The notes under the pieces are model-generated. The model was not told where the DNA came from. It did no database searches and saw only the letters and a list, made by a program, of their open reading frames with translations. Below are positions 9,265 through 18,742 of a stretch of 64,000 nt of DNA, piece by piece. The DNA lies in NCBI RefSeq assembly GCF_000479335.1, contig NC_022584.1, forward strand, positions 744,001 to 808,000. The letters run 5' to 3'. The number at the start of each line of letters is the position of its first letter. Positions within the stretch are counted from its first letter, which is position 1. Made by a program: the position numbers and the translations under genes. The stretch is from Streptococcus ilei. GTDB taxonomy: Bacteria; Bacillota; Bacilli; Lactobacillales; Streptococcaceae.

Positions 9265-10320
9265 TTACTCTACTCCTTTCATTTGTTTTTTAGGCTTGAT
9301 GTATTTTTCGATAATGTAATGAGCACTTACAAAGAAGATAATCGAAGCTGTCACAATATTGACAAGTTCTGGCGGAATAGTCGCTGTGGTCATACCTGGC
9401 GCACCTGTTTGCAGGGTACCAAGCAAGAAGGCTGCAAAGACAATCCCGATAGGAGAATTGCTAGCAAGGAGAGCCACCGCCATACCATTAAATCCAATAG
9501 CCAAGGAACCAGGTTGAACATAAATGTTCTGGAAGGTACCAATCCCTTCCACTGCTCCACCGATCCCACAGAGGGCTCCTGAAATCACCATAGAAAGAAT
9601 GATGATTCGTTTAGCTGACATCCCTGCATAATCTGAAGCATTTGGGTTGAGACCAACGGAACGGATTTCAAAACCAAGTGTTGTTTTCTTAATAATGAAC
9701 CAAACCACTGCAACAGCAATCAAAGCGATAAAGATACCGATATTCATCCGTGACTTGGTTAATTCAGTCAGAAAACCTAGTCGATAACTTGCATTTGCCC
9801 CTACTGTGATACTGGATTCAGAATCGACCATGAACTTTTTAGGGAAGTTCCGGATGATTTCATTTCCAGCAAACAGGACGATGTAGTTCATCATAATGGT
9901 AACGATGACTTCACTCGTTCCCAAAAATGCTCGCAAGATACCAGGAATCAAACCAACGAAACCACCTGCAATTGCAGCCACAAGGACTGTTAAAGGAATC
10001 ATTAAGATACGAGGGATATCTGGGAAAGATAAAGCGAACCATACTGCCGCAATCCACCCAGCCAAGGCCTGTCCTGGTAAGCCAACATTGAAAAAACCAG
10101 CCCGGCTAGCTACTGCAAATCCGAGAGCGATCAAAACCAGTGGTCCCATGGCACGGAAAATTTCACCCACATTTTTAATAGAACCAAAAGCTGTCTTGAA
10201 GAGTTCTTCATAACCCCAAAGGGCATCATAACCAAAGATCCACATGATGATGGCTCCGAGGATGATTCCTAGGATTACAGAAATAAAAGGAATAGCAATT
10301 TGTCTTGTGTTTTTATTCAT
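9265..10320 (-). CDS. nupB: Nucleoside ABC transporter permease (NupB/YufP-like)
   Basis: Partner permease of the nucleoside importer, 352 residues from the ATG at 10320, chosen because AAGGAGG lies 9 nt upstream; the longer reading starts inside the ATPase gene. Multi-spanning, with the coupling-loop sequence VGLNPNASDYAGMSAKR matching the sister permease and SRAGFFNVGLPGQALAGW near residue 80. It overlaps the ATPase gene by 8 nt. Confidence 0.88.
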   Translation of the reverse strand: MNKNTRQIAIPFISVILGIILGAIIMWIFGYDALWGYEELFKTAFGSIKNVGEIFRAMGPLVLIALGFAVASRAGFFNVGLPGQALAGWIAAVWFALSFPDIPRILMIPLTVLVAAIAGGFVGLIPGILRAFLGTSEVIVTIMMNYIVLFAGNEIIRNFPKKFMVDSESSITVGANASYRLGFLTELTKSRMNIGIFIALIAVAVVWFIIKKTTLGFEIRSVGLNPNASDYAGMSAKRIIILSMVISGALCGIGGAVEGIGTFQNIYVQPGSLAIGFNGMAVALLASNSPIGIVFAAFLLGTLQTGAPGMTTATIPPELVNIVTASIIFFVSAHYIIEKYIKPKKQMKGVE

Positions 10321-11845
10321 TTGAAGCCTCCTTGATTTCTCCACCAGCCATTAGAATACCAAGCTCTTGTTTGTTGGTCTCAGATGGCTTCACAATACCT
10401 TGGATTTTTCCATCATGAATAACAGCAATCCGATCTGATAGGTTTAGAATTTCATCTAATTCGAAGCTGACAACGAGGACGGCTTTTCCTTTATCACGTT
10501 CAGCAATCAAACGTTTATGGATGTACTCAATCGCACCAACGTCCAATCCACGTGTCGGTTGGCTAACGATTAACAAATCTGGATTCCGATCAACTTCACG
10601 AGCAATAATGGCCTTTTGTTGATTTCCTCCTGATAGAGCACTTGCTGGAACAATCTCGTTGGCTGCACGAACATCAAATTCTTCCATCAACTTGCGGGCA
10701 TATGAATTAATTTGATTGTAATTCAACACACCGTTTTTGCTAAGTGGTTCTTTGTAGTAAGTTTGAAGTGCGATATTTTCAGAAAGCATCATTTCGAGAA
10801 CAAGACCATCACGATGACGATCCTCAGGAACGTGGCTGACATTCATTTCAGTAATCTTACGTGGGGAAAAGCCAACAACTTCTTGTCCTTTAATTTTAAT
10901 ACTGCCTGATTTGACTTTGCGCAGTCCAGTAATAGCCTGAATCAATTCACTCTGACCATTACCATCAATCCCTGCAATCCCTACAATTTCGCCTGCACGA
11001 ACATCAAGAGATAGTTCTTTGACTGCAGGAACTCCACGGTTTTCATTCACGACTAAGTCAGAAATTTGAAGAACCACTTCTTTCGGTTGCGCTTCTTCCT
11101 TTTCTGTTACGAAAGAAACCGAGCGCCCAACCATCATCTCTGCCAAATCTTTATTGGTAGCACCTTCGATGCTAACGGTTTGAATGGATTTCCCACGACG
11201 AATAACTGTGACACGGTCCGCAACCGCACGAATTTCGTCCAGTTTGTGGGTGATGAGGATGATAGATTTCCCTTCTTTAACAAGGGCTTTCATGATATCC
11301 ATCAACTCCAAAATTTCAGCAGGAGTTAGCACCGCTGTGGGCTCGTCGAAAATCAGAATATCAGCTCCGCGATAGAGTGTCTTCAAGATTTCTACACGTT
11401 GTTGAGCACCAACAGAAATATCTTCAACTTTTGCTGTAGGATCCACAGCCAAGCCGTAGCGTTCTGACAACTCAAGGATATCTGCATTAGCCTTTTTCAA
11501 ATCTAATACACCTTTATTCGTTACTTCGCTACCAAGAATGATATTTTCTGCAACAGTGAAAGCTTCTACCAACATGAAGTGCTGGTGAACCATCCCGATC
11601 CCTAGAGAAGCAGCCTTTGAAGGAGAATCTAATTTTTCAGACTTCCCATTGACCACAATTTCTCCGCTCGTTGGTTCCAAAAGACCAGCCAACATATTCA
11701 TCAGGGTTGATTTCCCAGCTCCATTTTCACCAAGAAGTGCATGAATTTCACCTTTACGCAATTCGAGGTTGATTTTGTCGTTTGCGACAAATTCACCAAA
11801 GATTTTGGTAATTTCACGCATCTCAATGACGTTTTCGTGTGCCAT
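10313..11845 (-). CDS. nupA: Nucleoside ABC transporter ATPase, double NBD (NupA/YufO-like)
   Basis: Energises nucleoside uptake. 510 residues with two ABC domains fused in tandem, as in sugar and BMP-type importers. The first has Walker A GENGAGKST (about 38-46), signature ISVGAQQR and Walker B ILIFDEP. The second has a divergent Walker A region GIDGNGQSE, signature ALSGGNQQK and LLIVSQP where the catalytic Glu is replaced, as is usual for this family's second site. It is separated from bmpA by a terminator hairpin, so it is probably expressed at a lower level than the binding protein. Confidence 0.92.
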   Translation of the reverse strand: MAHENVIEMREITKIFGEFVANDKINLELRKGEIHALLGENGAGKSTLMNMLAGLLEPTSGEIVVNGKSEKLDSPSKAASLGIGMVHQHFMLVEAFTVAENIILGSEVTNKGVLDLKKANADILELSERYGLAVDPTAKVEDISVGAQQRVEILKTLYRGADILIFDEPTAVLTPAEILELMDIMKALVKEGKSIILITHKLDEIRAVADRVTVIRRGKSIQTVSIEGATNKDLAEMMVGRSVSFVTEKEEAQPKEVVLQISDLVVNENRGVPAVKELSLDVRAGEIVGIAGIDGNGQSELIQAITGLRKVKSGSIKIKGQEVVGFSPRKITEMNVSHVPEDRHRDGLVLEMMLSENIALQTYYKEPLSKNGVLNYNQINSYARKLMEEFDVRAANEIVPASALSGGNQQKAIIAREVDRNPDLLIVSQPTRGLDVGAIEYIHKRLIAERDKGKAVLVVSFELDEILNLSDRIAVIHDGKIQGIVKPSETNKQELGILMAGGEIKEASNE

Positions 11846-11941
11846 TCGAATATTCCTTTCTAGAAAACTATATTTTATTTCAGTAGGACCTGCTAAACGA
11901 GTTAGTAAGTTCTATTGAGACAAAATGTCCCAACACCTCAT

Positions 11942-11972
11942 AAAAAAGCGACCCAAGAAGGATGGATCGCTT
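11942..11972 (-). terminator. Intra-operon terminator after bmpA
   Basis: On the minus strand AAGCGATCC and GGGTCGCTT pair around a short loop, followed by TTTTTT (the A-run at 11942-11947 on plus). It lies between the bmpA stop and the transporter ATPase start. It probably lets the lipoprotein be made in excess over the membrane components, with some read-through. Confidence 0.75.
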
Positions 11973-11982
11973 CCGGAAGGTT

Positions 11983-13038
11983 TTATTTCTCAGGTGCTTT
12001 TACACTACCATCGATAATTTGTTTTTTAGCATCTTCTACTGCTTTTTTAGCATCTTCAGAAAGATTAGAAGTTGTCAAATCAACACCACCATCTTTCAAA
12101 CCAAATGTGATCACTTTTCCACCTGGGAATTTGCCATCAGCAGTTTGAGTTGCGATTTCTTGAACAGTTTTACCAACTTGTTTTAAAGTTGAAGCCAATA
12201 CGAAGTTAGATTCTTTACCATCTTTTGAAGTGTATTTACCTTCGTCAACTTGGTCACGGTCTACACCAAGAACCCAAACTTTTTCGTCTTCATTTTTCTT
12301 CTCGTTCAAGTCTTTTGCTTCCTTGAAGACACCAGCTCCTGTACCACCAGCAGCTTGGTAAATAACGTCAGCTCCTGCAGCGTATTGTGTCGCTGCAATA
12401 GTTCTTCCTTTTTCAGGGTTGTTGAAGTCTTCAGCATATTGTACGTCTACTGAAATGTCTTTGTTTACAGACTTCACGCCTGCTTCAAATCCTTTTTCGA
12501 AACGAGTGATAACTTCACCACGTGCTCCACCGATGAAACCAACTTTGTTAGTCTTAGTTGTTTTGGCAGCAGCAACCCCTGCAAGGTAAGCAGCTTCATT
12601 ATCCGCAAAAACAGCAGATGCTACGTTCTTTTTATCTCCTACAACAGAGTCAATGATAACGTAGTTGATATCAGCATTTTCATCTGCAGCAGCTGTAACA
12701 GCTGGAGCAAGTTTGTAACCAACACCGTAAACTAATTTGTAGCCGTTTGTAGCAGCTTGGCTAAAGTTATTTGCAAAATCTGCTTCACTTGTAGATTGGA
12801 AATAAGTGAATCCGTTATCTTTAGAAAGACCGTTTTCTTTCCCCCAAGCTTGTAGACCTTCCCATGCAGATTGGTTAAATGATTTATCATCAACACCACC
12901 TGTGTCAGTAACGATAGCAGCTTTTAAATCAGTTTTTGCATCTGAAGAATCTTTGCGAGACGCACGATTTCCACATGCAGCAAGTCCGATTGCAGCGACA
13001 GTTACTAGACCTAGGCCTAACCATTGTTTCTTGTTCAT
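11983..13038 (-). CDS. bmpA: BMP-family nucleoside-binding lipoprotein
   Basis: Extracellular substrate-binding protein of the nucleoside importer, lipid-anchored. 351 residues; signal peptide with lipobox LAAC at about 19-22. The mature protein has the BMP/PnrA fold: IVTDTGGVDDKSFNQSAWEG, VDDGG-type ligand strands, GFIGGARGEV and QAAGGTGAGVF. Strong AGGAGGT ribosome site. It lies between cdd and the transporter genes, consistent with salvage of nucleosides that the upstream enzymes then break down. Confidence 0.92.
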   Translation of the reverse strand: MNKKQWLGLGLVTVAAIGLAACGNRASRKDSSDAKTDLKAAIVTDTGGVDDKSFNQSAWEGLQAWGKENGLSKDNGFTYFQSTSEADFANNFSQAATNGYKLVYGVGYKLAPAVTAAADENADINYVIIDSVVGDKKNVASAVFADNEAAYLAGVAAAKTTKTNKVGFIGGARGEVITRFEKGFEAGVKSVNKDISVDVQYAEDFNNPEKGRTIAATQYAAGADVIYQAAGGTGAGVFKEAKDLNEKKNEDEKVWVLGVDRDQVDEGKYTSKDGKESNFVLASTLKQVGKTVQEIATQTADGKFPGGKVITFGLKDGGVDLTTSNLSEDAKKAVEDAKKQIIDGSVKAPEK

Positions 13039-13116
13039 TTCTGAACCTCCTAAATAAGATATGCAACTAAGTTGCGGATTAATGAAAGGGTCAATAGACC
13101 GCCTTTACAGATGTTA

Positions 13117-13506
13117 CTAGGTAAGATCTGTAAAGGAATATGGAAGCAATTCCTTGACCGTCATCACGACCGTCGATTTATCTTTGGCTACCAGAGTAAC
13201 CGGTAGGTCTGGCTCGAAAAATTCAGCCATCACCTGGCGACAAGCACCACAGGGTGAAACTGGTTTTTCCGTCTGACCATAAATAATTAATTCCTTAAAT
13301 GAACGCTCCCCTTCTGAAACAGCCTTAAAGATGGCTGTCCGCTCGCCACAATTGGTCAAGCCGAAGCTAGCATTTTCAACATTGACGCCTGTATAAAGCT
13401 TTCCATCATCTGTCACAAGGACAGCCCCGATTGGAAAATGAGAATAAGGTACATAAGCATTCTCACTTGTTTTTACAGCTAGGTCAATCAACTCAGTAGT
13501 CGCCAT
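13117..13506 (-). CDS. cdd: Cytidine deaminase
   Basis: Zinc enzyme converting cytidine and deoxycytidine to the uridine forms. 129 residues, the usual homotetrameric length. Motifs: the active-site stretch NCGERTAIF (Cys zinc ligand and catalytic Glu) and the [12 protein letters not shown] zinc-binding pair of cysteines. Its start lies inside the last codons of deoC (14-nt overlap), so they are co-translated. Confidence 0.95.
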   Translation of the reverse strand: MATTELIDLAVKTSENAYVPYSHFPIGAVLVTDDGKLYTGVNVENASFGLTNCGERTAIFKAVSEGERSFKELIIYGQTEKPVSPCGACRQVMAEFFEPDLPVTLVAKDKSTVVMTVKELLPYSFTDLT

Positions 13507-14155
13507 GGGCTACTTCTCCCTTCATAATGGCTACTCCAGAGGAAGTACCAATTCGGTTAGCACCCGCTTGGATCATAGCTTGAGCATCCTCATAGCTACG
13601 AGTCCCACCAGATGCTTTTACTCCCATATCAGGTCCCACAACCTGGCGCATGAGAGCCACATCCTCAACAGTTGCCCCACCAGTAGAAAATCCAGTCGAA
13701 GTTTTGACAAAGTCAGCTCCCGCCAATTTAGCGATCTGGCAAGCTACTACTTTTTCAGTTTCGGTCAATAAGCAGGTTTCGATGATCACTTTTACCAAGT
13801 GATCCCCACTTGCATCCACAACAGACTGAATATCCTCTTCTACTAACGTAAGGTTTTTGGATTTCAAGGCACCGATATTGATGACCATATCGATCTCATC
13901 GGCTCCATTTTGAATGGCATTTTGAGTTTCAAATGCTTTAACAGCTGGTGTGTTCGCGCCAAGAGGAAAACCAATCACTGTACACACTTTTACATCTGAA
14001 TCCCGAAGTCCTTCAACTGCGAAGTTGACCCATGTTGGTTGCACACAAACACTCGCAAAATCATATTCTTTCGCTTCTTCGATCAAAGCCTCGATTTGTT
14101 CTTGCTGTGCATCCGGTTTTAATAGTGTGTGGTCTATGTATTTGTTTAATTTCAT
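13493..14155 (-). CDS. deoC: Deoxyribose-phosphate aldolase
   Basis: Cleaves deoxyribose-5-phosphate to acetaldehyde and glyceraldehyde-3-phosphate, feeding salvaged deoxyribose to glycolysis. 220 residues from the ATG at 14155, which follows GGGGAGA; a reading from 14194 has no ribosome site. Class I DERA motifs: DHTLLKP at the N-terminus, the Schiff-base lysine in [14 protein letters not shown] (about 150-165) and [13 protein letters not shown] with the second lysine. Confidence 0.95.
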   Translation of the reverse strand: MKLNKYIDHTLLKPDAQQEQIEALIEEAKEYDFASVCVQPTWVNFAVEGLRDSDVKVCTVIGFPLGANTPAVKAFETQNAIQNGADEIDMVINIGALKSKNLTLVEEDIQSVVDASGDHLVKVIIETCLLTETEKVVACQIAKLAGADFVKTSTGFSTGGATVEDVALMRQVVGPDMGVKASGGTRSYEDAQAMIQAGANRIGTSSGVAIMKGEVAHGDY

Positions 14156-14177
14156 TAATGAATCTCCCCTAAACGAA

Positions 14178-15455
14178 TTACGATACGATTTCAATAATTT
14201 CTGAAACGCTTACAACCTTGTCTAGTATTTTAACATTTTTTTGGAATTCTGCAATGTTTTTTTGACAAATTTCTAAGTTTGTATAAATAGTTGCAACAAG
14301 ATCCCCTTTTTGAACAGGATCCCCGACTTTCTTAGCAAAAACAATCCCTGACTCATAGTCTAAAACATCTGATTTAACCGCTCTTCCAGCCCCCAGACGC
14401 ATTGCGAAGAGTCCGTGTTCCATAGCAGGCAATGCTGCAATATAGCCATCCGCTTCTGCATAGACAGGTACTTGTTCTTTTACCTGAGCTGGACGGTATA
14501 GATCTTCCAAATCTCCACCTTGAGCAAGGACCATTTCCTCAAACTTCTTCAGAGCTTTGCCAGCTGTCAGATGTTGTTTGATTTCTTCCAAGCTAGCCGT
14601 CACCCCACCAAGCTCCAACATAATTTGAGCCAATTCGCAAATGAAGTGGGTCACGTCTTCTCTACCTTTGCCTTGAAGAATATCTAAGGCTTCAAGAATT
14701 TCCAAACGGTTCCCAATGCTGGTTCCCAAAGGCTGGCTCATATCCGTCAAGACAGCAATAGTCTTGCGACCGACAGCATTTCCAAGATCCACCATGGTGC
14801 GGGCCAGTTCACGCGCTTCTTCGATGGTCTTCATAAAGGCCCCTTCTCCAACGGTCACATCCAGAAGGATTGCATCTGCTCCAGCAGCAATCTTCTTACT
14901 CATAACGGAACTCGCAATCAAGGGAATCGTGTCAACTGTTGCCGTCACATCCCGAAGCGCATAGAGAAGCTTATCTGCTAGGACCAATTGGTCAGACTGT
15001 CCGATAACAGAAAGACCAATGTCTTGCACTTGTTTGATGAACTCTTCTTGGGTCCGCTCAATTTGGAATCCTTTGATAGATTCTAGTTTATCAATAGTCC
15101 CACCTGTATGTCCAAGGCCACGACCACTCATCTTGGCTACTGGGACACCAAAGCTAGCTACTAGAGGGGCCAGCACAATCGTTACTTTATCCCCTACACC
15201 ACCTGTAGAGTGTTTATCCACCTTAATGCCTTTAATAGCAGAGAGGTCGAATTGCTCCCCGGTTTCCACCATCTTCATGGTCAAATCTGAGATTTCTTGA
15301 GTTGTCATTCCTTTGAAGTAAACCGCCATGGCAAAGGCAGCCATTTGATAGTCTGGGACTGTTCCAGCCACATAGCCTTCAATCAGCCAGTGAATTTCTT
15401 CTTTACTCAATTCAATGCCATCACGTTTTTTCTGAATGATATCTACAGCTCTCAT
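14178..15455 (-). CDS. pdp: Pyrimidine-nucleoside phosphorylase
   Basis: Phosphorolysis of uridine, deoxyuridine and thymidine, yielding base and (deoxy)ribose-1-phosphate. 425 residues, as usual for the dimeric Pdp/DeoA family. N-terminal helical domain, phosphate-binding [10 protein letters not shown] (about 81-90), [16 protein letters not shown], and the C-terminal beta domain with GAGR and the ATIYTN stretch. It overlaps the upstream methyltransferase gene by 4 nt and is followed by deoC after 22 nt. Confidence 0.94.
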   Translation of the reverse strand: MRAVDIIQKKRDGIELSKEEIHWLIEGYVAGTVPDYQMAAFAMAVYFKGMTTQEISDLTMKMVETGEQFDLSAIKGIKVDKHSTGGVGDKVTIVLAPLVASFGVPVAKMSGRGLGHTGGTIDKLESIKGFQIERTQEEFIKQVQDIGLSVIGQSDQLVLADKLLYALRDVTATVDTIPLIASSVMSKKIAAGADAILLDVTVGEGAFMKTIEEARELARTMVDLGNAVGRKTIAVLTDMSQPLGTSIGNRLEILEALDILQGKGREDVTHFICELAQIMLELGGVTASLEEIKQHLTAGKALKKFEEMVLAQGGDLEDLYRPAQVKEQVPVYAEADGYIAALPAMEHGLFAMRLGAGRAVKSDVLDYESGIVFAKKVGDPVQKGDLVATIYTNLEICQKNIAEFQKNVKILDKVVSVSEIIEIVS

Positions 15456-16045
15456 GTGGTTTTCTCACTCCTTAAAATATAATAACCCTTGTCTTTTTTG
15501 AGGATTTCACAATTTCCAAAGACTTCTTCCATCTTTGCCTTCGCACTTGGAGCACCCTGTTTTTTCTGAATGACAATGGTTAAGTCTCCACCAGGATTCA
15601 AATGGTCAAAGCTTCCAGAAAGTACTTCATGAACCACCTTTTTCCCAGCCCGAATCGGAGGATTACTGATAATATGATCAAAACTTTCCTCAACCTGATC
15701 ATAGACATTGGATTGGAATATCTTTGCTTCTACTTGATTGAAAGCCGCGTTTTTCCGTGCTAGATCAAGAGCACGTGTATTGACGTCTACCATAGTAGCA
15801 TGAACTCCTTGGGTCTTAACCAAAGAAAGCCCAAGTGGACCATATCCGCAACCAACGTCCAAAACCGTCTCTCCTTGCTGAAAAGACAGACAAGACAAGA
15901 GGACCTGACTGCCAAAGTCGATCATTTTCTTACTAAAAACGCCAGCATCCGTCAAAAATTTCATCCGCTCTCCTAGAAGGACCACATGTAACTCGTGGAT
16001 ATCATGTTGAGCATCTGGATGTTCATCATAGTACATTTTACTCAT
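15452..16045 (-). CDS. RsmC-like SAM-dependent methyltransferase
   Basis: Class I methyltransferase, 197 residues, resembling the C-terminal half of 16S rRNA m2G1207 methyltransferase RsmC (YbxB type in Gram-positives). SAM-binding motif LDVGCGYGPLGLSL (about 62-75), acidic VDVN at the end of strand 2, and the catalytic NPPIRAGKK (about 130-138). First gene of the nucleoside salvage operon, coupled to pdp by an ATGA overlap. A -10 box lies only 6 nt before the ATG and no ribosome site is visible, so the transcript may be leaderless. The substrate is inferred, not shown. Confidence 0.85.
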   Translation of the reverse strand: MSKMYYDEHPDAQHDIHELHVVLLGERMKFLTDAGVFSKKMIDFGSQVLLSCLSFQQGETVLDVGCGYGPLGLSLVKTQGVHATMVDVNTRALDLARKNAAFNQVEAKIFQSNVYDQVEESFDHIISNPPIRAGKKVVHEVLSGSFDHLNPGGDLTIVIQKKQGAPSAKAKMEEVFGNCEILKKDKGYYILRSEKTT

Positions 16046-16051
16046 ATTAGC

Positions 16052-16060
16052 ATTATAGCA
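16052..16060 (-). promoter_or_regulatory. Extended -10 promoter for the salvage operon
   Basis: TGCTATAAT on the minus strand, with TATAAT at 16057-16052 and the ATG at 16045. A TTTAAA sits 17 nt upstream as a weak -35. The predicted +1 would fall at or within the start codon. Confidence 0.6.
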
Positions 16061-16083
16061 TAATTTAACCTATTTTTAAATCG

Positions 16084-16112
16084 TTTACAGAAAACAACAA
16101 AACTGTTATACT
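16084..16112 (+). promoter_or_regulatory. coaA promoter
   Basis: TTTACA (16084-16089), a 17-nt spacer and TATACT (16107-16112) preceded by TG, an extended -10. GGAGGAAAGG follows before the coaA ATG. Confidence 0.7.
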
Positions 16113-16140
16113 AAAGGTCACTATGGAGGAAAGGCTTGCA

Positions 16141-17061
16141 ATGGATAAAGAATTTCTACACTTCGAAAAAATCAATCGACAAACTTGGCAAAATCTCCAC
16201 CGAAAATCAACTCCTCCTCTATCTGAAGAGGAATTGAATTCCATCAAGAGTTTTAATGACCTCATTAGTTTACAAGATGTAACAGACATTTATTTACCCC
16301 TGACACACTTAATTCAAATCTACAAAAAAGCAAAAGAAGACTTAGCCTTCTCTAAAGGCATCTTCCTCCAACAGGAAAGCAAAAAACAGCCTTTTATGAT
16401 TGGAATTTCAGGGTCTGTGGCTGTCGGCAAATCAACGACTAGCCGCCTTCTTCAAATCCTTCTTTCTCGGACCTTTTCCGGTTCTACAGTGGAGCTAGTG
16501 ACGACAGATGGCTTCTTATATCCCAATGCGACTTTGATTGAACAAGACATTCTCAATCGCAAGGGCTTCCCTGAAAGTTATGATATGGAACTTCTCTTGG
16601 ATTTCCTGAATGGGCTAAAAAATGGTCAGAGTTACCAGATTCCCGTCTATTCTCATGAGATTTATGATATCGTCCCTGACCAGAAGCAAACCATCCAAGC
16701 TGCAGACTTCATTATTGTTGAAGGGATCAATGTTTTTCAGAATCCTCAAAATGATCGCCTCTATATGACAGACTTCTTTGACTTCTCCATCTATGTAGAT
16801 GCTGAGGTTGCCAATATTGAGTCCTGGTATATTGACCGCTTTAAAAAATTATTGGACCGTGCGAATGATGATCCAAGCAACTACTACCATCGCTTTACCA
16901 AGCAACCAGAAGCTGAAGTCCTAGCTTTTGCTCATCAGGTATGGGAGTCTATCAACCTCTTAAATCTAAAAGACTACATCGAGCCCACCCGCAACCGTGC
17001 TGAACTGATCCTACACAAATCTGCCAACCATGAGATTGATGAAATCTACCTCAAGAGATAA
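16141..17061 (+). CDS. coaA: Pantothenate kinase (type I, CoaA)
   Basis: Phosphorylates pantothenate, the first and usually controlled step of coenzyme A synthesis. 306 residues from the ATG at 16141, which GGAGGAAAGG precedes by 8 nt; the in-frame ATG at 16123 lies upstream of that site. Type I prokaryotic CoaA features: the P-loop [12 protein letters not shown] (about 95-106), [10 protein letters not shown], and RKGFPESYD, with [11 protein letters not shown] later. Divergent from the salvage operon and followed by rpsT, a common streptococcal order. Confidence 0.96.
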   Translation: MDKEFLHFEKINRQTWQNLHRKSTPPLSEEELNSIKSFNDLISLQDVTDIYLPLTHLIQIYKKAKEDLAFSKGIFLQQESKKQPFMIGISGSVAVGKSTTSRLLQILLSRTFSGSTVELVTTDGFLYPNATLIEQDILNRKGFPESYDMELLLDFLNGLKNGQSYQIPVYSHEIYDIVPDQKQTIQAADFIIVEGINVFQNPQNDRLYMTDFFDFSIYVDAEVANIESWYIDRFKKLLDRANDDPSNYYHRFTKQPEAEVLAFAHQVWESINLLNLKDYIEPTRNRAELILHKSANHEIDEIYLKR

Positions 17062-17120
17062 GAGTTTGATAACAAAACCAACTCTAAGAGATAGCGTTTC
17101 GAAGAAAAATTAGTTTGGGC

Positions 17121-17149
17121 TTGTCAAAAGAAAAGTTTTCAGATATAAT
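17121..17149 (+). promoter_or_regulatory. rpsT promoter
   Basis: TTGTCA (17121-17126), an exact 17-nt spacer and TATAAT (17144-17149). Near-consensus, as expected for a ribosomal protein gene. Confidence 0.8.
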
Positions 17150-17182
17150 AAGAGAGTTAGAATATCATTGGAGGTGAAAAAA

Positions 17183-17416
17183 TTGGCAAACATTAAATCA
17201 GCTATCAAACGCGCTGAATTGAACGTTAAACACAACGAAAAAAACTCAGCTCAAAAATCAGCTATGCGTACTGCAATCAAAGCTTTTGAAGCAAACCCAT
17301 CTGAAGAACTTTACCGCGCTGCTAGCTCAGCTATCGATAAAGCAGAAACTAAAGGTTTGATCCACAAAAACAAAGCTAGCCGTGATAAAGCACGTCTTGC
17401 AGCGAAACTTGGTTAA
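17183..17416 (+). CDS. rpsT: 30S ribosomal protein S20, TTG start
   Basis: Primary 16S rRNA-binding protein of the small subunit. 77 residues, very basic and helical ([20 protein letters not shown] at the N-terminus, [15 protein letters not shown] at the end). The start is the TTG at 17183: GGAGGTG lies 6 nt upstream and the next residues match S20. A TTG at 17168 overlaps that ribosome site and is too early. Non-ATG starts are known for S20 genes in other bacteria. Confidence 0.95.
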   Translation: MANIKSAIKRAELNVKHNEKNSAQKSAMRTAIKAFEANPSEELYRAASSAIDKAETKGLIHKNKASRDKARLAAKLG

Positions 17417-17437
17417 TCAAGAATTGCATACAAAATG

Positions 17438-17457
17438 AGCTCTCCGGAGCTTTTTTT
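17438..17457 (+). terminator. rpsT terminator
   Basis: AGCTC and GAGCT pair around a TCCG tetraloop, followed by seven T residues (17451-17457). Confidence 0.8.
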
Positions 17458-17481
17458 GTTGCTTCCATATGAGGAGATACG

Positions 17482-18012
17482 ATGAAAATTACGATTATCG
17501 GCTATTCTGGATCAGGAAAATCTACTCTTGCAAAGACCCTTGCTGATCACTATCAACTTTCACTGCTTCACCTAGACCGTCTGCAATTCCTTCCGAATTG
17601 GCAGGACAATGACCCTGACAAGATGGAGCAAGAAGTCCTTACTTTTTTAGATACCAAAGAAAACTGGGTCATTGATGGCAACTATGCTTGGTGCCAATAC
17701 GAGCGCAGATTGGAAGAGTCCGACTGGATTATTTTCCTAAATTTCTCCCGTTGGAACTGCCTTTATCGGGCCTGGAAGCGGGCCCGTCACTTCCGAGGTC
17801 AAGTTAGAGACAGCATGGCAACTGGTTGCATTGAAAAATTAGACTGGGAATTCATCCGCTGGGTTCTTTGGGATGGTCGCCAAGCCAGACAGGTCACACG
17901 CTATCAGACTGTCGGCCAAACCTATTCAGACAAATTCATCGCTCTCAAAAACCAAAAAGAACTAGACCGTTTCCTAAATAAAGTCAAAAATGACCTACTA
18001 GAGTCGAAATAA
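17482..18012 (+). CDS. Small P-loop nucleotide kinase-like protein (FlaR/topology-modulation family)
   Basis: 176 residues, AAA_17/adenylate-kinase-like P-loop NTPase. Walker A GYSGSGKST at about 7-15; LHLDRLQFLPNW and WVIDGNYAW are the conserved blocks of proteins annotated as DNA topology modulation protein (FlaR type). The lid-like segment RAWKRARHFRGQVR is rich in arginine. Substrate and role are not established for the family. It has its own GAGGAG ribosome site 5 nt before the ATG, and its 3' end lies within a terminator hairpin. Confidence 0.8.
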   Translation: MKITIIGYSGSGKSTLAKTLADHYQLSLLHLDRLQFLPNWQDNDPDKMEQEVLTFLDTKENWVIDGNYAWCQYERRLEESDWIIFLNFSRWNCLYRAWKRARHFRGQVRDSMATGCIEKLDWEFIRWVLWDGRQARQVTRYQTVGQTYSDKFIALKNQKELDRFLNKVKNDLLESK

Positions 18013-18040
18013 TCACTCGATCTAGTAGATCATTTTTTAT
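17990..18040. terminator. Convergent terminator
   Basis: TGACCTACTAGA (17991-18002) and TCTAGTAGATCA (18021-18032) pair with one mismatch, followed on plus by TTTTTTATTTT. It overlaps the 3' end of the kinase gene and faces the TetR gene from the other strand. Confidence 0.75.
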
Positions 18041-18615
18041 TTTCTTTTCTTTTGAGGAAACAAGGGAAGACCCAAGGAGGCCATCTTCTCCGCCGGTACC
18101 TTCATGCCATCCTTAATCCATTTAGCTAAGACAGAGACAATGGCTGAGCTGAGGAAGGAATTTAAATAACTAGCTGGTCCTTGTGAGGATTTCTGAGTTT
18201 TACTTCTCTTTTCCAGAAATTCATAAACAGCCTTGGTGAGTAGTTTTTCAAAATTATAATCGACGGCCAAGCTGATAATGCGGGCTTCCTTTTTGGCCTC
18301 TTTAAAGAGATAAACCCAAATCTGGTACAAATCGGTCTTAAAATTATAACCCTCTAAAGACTGGGTAATTTTCGAAACAGTTGATTGGAAGATGGATTCC
18401 AGCAATTCTTCTTTTGACTCATAATTTCGGTAAAAAGCTGCTCGGGAAACCCCTGCTCTCTCCACTAACTCCGAAATGGTGATCTTTTTTAGGTCCTTTT
18501 TATCTAGCAATTGGAGCAATGAAATCTCCAGGGATTCCCGTGTAATGGCATTACTCTCTTGGTTGGAGCGTTTCAAATTTTCTAAGGATTTTTCTGATAT
18601 CTTTCTTTCTGCCAT
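18037..18615 (-). CDS. TetR/AcrR-family transcriptional regulator
   Basis: 192 residues. The N-terminal helix-turn-helix is at about 35-65 (KITISELVERAGVSRAAFYRNYESKEEL), the standard TetR_N pattern; the C-terminal half is an all-helical ligand domain of unknown specificity with a basic tail (PQKKRK). It is divergent from degV, and palindromes in the shared region (18652-18668 and 18709-18728) are candidate operators. The streptococcal DhaS-like subgroup is possible but not shown. Confidence 0.85.
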   Translation of the reverse strand: MAERKISEKSLENLKRSNQESNAITRESLEISLLQLLDKKDLKKITISELVERAGVSRAAFYRNYESKEELLESIFQSTVSKITQSLEGYNFKTDLYQIWVYLFKEAKKEARIISLAVDYNFEKLLTKAVYEFLEKRSKTQKSSQGPASYLNSFLSSAIVSVLAKWIKDGMKVPAEKMASLGLPLFPQKKRK

Positions 18616-18651
18616 AACACTTACTTTCTATCTGTATCATCCGAATGTATC

Positions 18652-18668
18652 TGCTTTCAGAGAAAGCA
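18652..18668. promoter_or_regulatory. Palindrome in the tetR-degV intergenic region
   Basis: TGCTTTC-AGA-GAAAGCA, 7-bp perfect arms with a 3-nt centre. It overlaps the -35 position of the degV promoter and lies 37 nt upstream of the TetR start. Candidate operator by position and symmetry. Confidence 0.4.
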
Positions 18669-18674
18669 ACTTCA

Positions 18675-18728
18675 TGATATAATTGTAAAAAAAGACTAAC
18701 TACTTGTCAATGTACAATTTTTTACATT
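18675..18728 (+). promoter_or_regulatory. degV promoter and second palindrome
   Basis: Extended -10 TGATATAAT ends at 18683. Downstream, AATGTA (18709-18714) and TACATT (18723-18728) form an inverted repeat with an 8-nt spacer in the leader, just before the GAGGTAA ribosome site. Confidence 0.45.
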
Positions 18729-18742
18729 TTGAGGTAATAAAA

